The notes under the pieces were generated by a model. The model did no database searches. It was given only the letters and a program-made list of their open reading frames with translations, and was not told the DNA's origin. A stretch of 7,935 bases of DNA from an uncultured Actinomycetes bacterium (GTDB lineage Bacteria > Actinomycetota > Acidimicrobiia > Acidimicrobiales > Acidimicrobilacustridaceae): NCBI GenBank assembly GCA_945957335.1, contig CAMFLJ010000172.1, positions 1-7,935 of the forward strand, read 5' to 3'. Below are positions 6,472 through 7,935 of the stretch, piece by piece; the stretch's first letter is position 1, and each line of letters begins with the position of its first letter. A program made the translations under genes and the position numbers.

Positions 6472-6477
6472 TCCTTT
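6472..6477 (-). promoter_or_regulatory. Ribosome binding site of the substrate-binding protein gene
   Basis: AAAGGA on the minus strand lies 5 nt before the ATG at 6466. It fixes the start that gives a complete lipoprotein signal peptide. Confidence 0.65.
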
Positions 6478-6535
6478 CGGGGGAACCGTGGGTGGTGGGT
6501 GCGCCGGGGGGCGCGTTCCGGGGTCACTGCTCGGT

Positions 6536-6552
6536 GCGGCGCGTGGCGCCGC
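6536..6552 (-). other. Short GC hairpin after the permease gene
   Basis: GCGGCGC (6536-6542) pairs with GCGCCGC (6546-6552) around a GTG loop. It lies about 16 nt beyond the permease stop, in the 102-nt gap before the binding-protein gene. It is short and has no T-tract, so it may be a weak processing or pausing site, or chance in such GC-rich sequence. I see no convincing -10/-35 promoter in this gap. Confidence 0.35.
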
Positions 6553-6568
6553 CCCTCGTCCGCTCCGG

Positions 6569-7477
6569 TCAGCGGACGGAGGCTTCGAAGACCTTCTGGA
6601 GCTCCTCGGGGGCGTCGGCGGCCCGGCGGCGGCCGAGCAGCACGAGCACCACCAGGGTGAGCACGTAGGGGATGGCGTCCAGCGCGAACTGGTTGATCGA
6701 GTACCCGTTCGCCTGGAGCACCGGGGACAGGGCGAGGGCGGCGCCGAAGAGGTAGGAGCCGGCGGCCACCCAGAACGGCTGGCGGGCGGCGAAGATCACG
6801 ACCGCCACGGCGATGAAGCCACGGCCCTGGACCATGTTCTCGAACCAGGCGTTGGCGTAGGCGATCGAGAGCTGGGCCCCACCGATGCCGGCGAGGAACC
6901 CGCCGGCGATCACCGCCGCGTACCGGATCGGCACGAGGCGGTGGCCGTAGGTGGTGAGCACCTCGGAGCGCTCGCCCGCCGCCCGCAGCAGCACCCCCCA
7001 GCGGCTGCGGAAGATGAACCACCACAGCGCCGGGACGAGCACATAGGAGAGGTAGGTGAGCGGGTCCTGGTCGAAGAAGATCTGGCCGATCCAGGGGATG
7101 CTCGACAGGCCCGGCACGGCCCACGGCTCGAAGGCGTTGATCTCGGCCTTCACGTAGGCCGCTCCGAAGAGCGACGTGATGCCGAGCCCGAGGAAGAGCA
7201 CCACCAGGCCGGTGGCGAGCTGGTTCGAGCGGCGGCTGATCACGAAGAAGGCGTGGACGGCGGCGAGCAGCGCTCCGGCCACCGCTCCAGCGAGGGCACC
7301 GGCCCACGGGCTGCCCGTCTCCGCGGTCACCGCGTAGGCGGCGAGCGCACCGCAGAGCATGGAGCCCTCGATGCCGAGGTTGACCACGCCGCCGCGCTCG
7401 GAGACGGTCTCGCCGAGGCCGGCGTAGAGGATGCACGTGCCGCCGCGGACGGCACCGGTGAGGACCTGGAGGAGCAT
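6569..7477 (-). CDS. ABC transporter permease (BPD_transp_2 type, NupQ-like)
   Basis: This encodes 302 residues of a multi-pass inner-membrane subunit with about eight to nine hydrophobic segments. The N-terminal block TVSERGGVVNLGIEGSML is diagnostic of permeases paired with BMP-type binding proteins (NupQ/YufQ/RnsD-like). The cytoplasmic coupling loop is near RSRWGVLLRAAGERSEVLTT followed by AGGFLAGIGGAQLSI. Length is normal for the family. It would form the translocation path together with the upstream permease and move the ligand delivered by the binding lipoprotein. Its ATG (7477-7475) overlaps the upstream stop as TGATG, so the two permeases are translationally coupled, as is usual for this pair. 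The C-terminus is short and charged. The transported compound cannot be read from the sequence. Confidence 0.93.
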   Translation of the reverse strand: MLLQVLTGAVRGGTCILYAGLGETVSERGGVVNLGIEGSMLCGALAAYAVTAETGSPWAGALAGAVAGALLAAVHAFFVISRRSNQLATGLVVLFLGLGITSLFGAAYVKAEINAFEPWAVPGLSSIPWIGQIFFDQDPLTYLSYVLVPALWWFIFRSRWGVLLRAAGERSEVLTTYGHRLVPIRYAAVIAGGFLAGIGGAQLSIAYANAWFENMVQGRGFIAVAVVIFAARQPFWVAAGSYLFGAALALSPVLQANGYSINQFALDAIPYVLTLVVLVLLGRRRAADAPEELQKVFEASVR

Positions 7478-7935
7478 CAGGCCGCCACCGCCTTGCGCCG
7501 CCCGAGGCCGAACATGGCCAGCAGCACGAGGGCGATCAGGATGTTGACCGAGGCGGCCGGGAGGCCCGAGTCGATCTGGAGGCTGTCACCGCCGATGGCG
7601 ATGGCCGAGAGCAGCACGGCGGCGCCGACGACGCCGATCGGCTTGTGCCCGGCCAGCCACGAGGCCAGGAAGCCGAGGTAGCCGTAGGTGGCGCAGAAGC
7701 CGGGGCGCAGCTTGAACTCGGCCCCGGCGTACTGGGCGAAGCCGCCGAGCCCGGCCAGCGCCCCGCCGACCAGCATGGCGCTGAGGAGGAGCAGTCCCAC
7801 GCTCATGCCGGCCCGGCGGGCCGCCTCGGGGTTGCCACCGGTGACTCGCAACCGGAAGCCCCACGACGTCTTCTTCAGCACGACCCAGCACACGAGGGCC
7901 AGGCCGACGCTGATCAGGATGCCGATGTGCACCCG
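7477..7935 (-). CDS. ABC transporter permease (NupP-like), N-terminus missing at window edge
   Basis: The last ~152 residues of the partner permease are visible; family members are usually about 350. The coupling-loop signature TSWGFRLRVTGGNPEAARRAGM is typical of the first permease in BMP-type importers. It is followed by hydrophobic segments around LLLLSAMLVGGALAGLGGFA, LRPGFCATYGYLGFLASWLA and NILIALVLLAMFGLG. The frame runs to the window edge. The GTG at 7932 is simply an internal valine codon within a membrane segment, so it should not be taken as the start. The usual order in such operons places the binding-protein or ATPase gene before this permease. Here the binding protein is downstream, so the ATPase is probably just outside the window. 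Confidence 0.9.
   Translation of the reverse strand, partial: RVHIGILISVGLALVCWVVLKKTSWGFRLRVTGGNPEAARRAGMSVGLLLLSAMLVGGALAGLGGFAQYAGAEFKLRPGFCATYGYLGFLASWLAGHKPIGVVGAAVLLSAIAIGGDSLQIDSGLPAASVNILIALVLLAMFGLGRRKAVAA

Noticed and set aside
6467..6568. Independent promoter or riboswitch before the binding-protein gene
   Set aside because: The 102-nt gap shows only short GC hairpins and no credible -10/-35 or conserved aptamer-like structure.
1..7935. tRNA genes, CRISPR arrays, insertion sequences or phage genes
   Set aside because: None were seen: no spaced repeats, transposase motifs or tRNA-like cloverleaf; the only transposon-like end is the library adapter.

Overview
The window is very GC-rich with a strong G/C third-codon bias. 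It encodes lipoboxed lipoproteins, a LuxR-type regulator and a BMP-type ABC importer. Together these suggest a high-GC actinobacterium, possibly from the Acidimicrobiia side, but no rRNA or marker gene fixes the taxonomy. Bases 1-25 are not genomic: they match the Nextera transposase adapter and mosaic end, so this is an assembled contig that begins at a library adapter.

Layout. On the plus strand, 26-983 is the C-terminal part of a LuxR-family regulator cut by the contig end. It is followed by a 420-residue predicted lipoprotein of unknown function (1076-2338). A strong hairpin (2341-2377) sits between this pair and a convergent minus-strand block, and is suited to ending transcription from either side. 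The minus-strand block fills the rest, 7935 down to 2403: a truncated inner-membrane permease, a second permease, a BMP-family substrate-binding lipoprotein, two tandem isochorismatase-fold proteins and an amidase-signature hydrolase. Several junctions are ATGA or TGATG overlaps, so the block reads as an operon. The ATP-binding subunit is probably upstream of the window.

Function. The second isochorismatase-fold protein (3881-4561) closely resembles biuret hydrolase BiuH and keeps its Asp-Lys-Cys triad. The likely theme is uptake of a small nitrogen-rich compound (biuret, triuret or another ureide) and stepwise amide hydrolysis to release ammonia, with the amidase acting after BiuH. The first isochorismatase-fold protein (4558-5223) is clearly a paralogue but has lost all three catalytic residues. 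It is translationally coupled to the intact enzyme, and this coupled dead/active pair is the most interesting feature here. The substrate assignment rests on similarity and context only.
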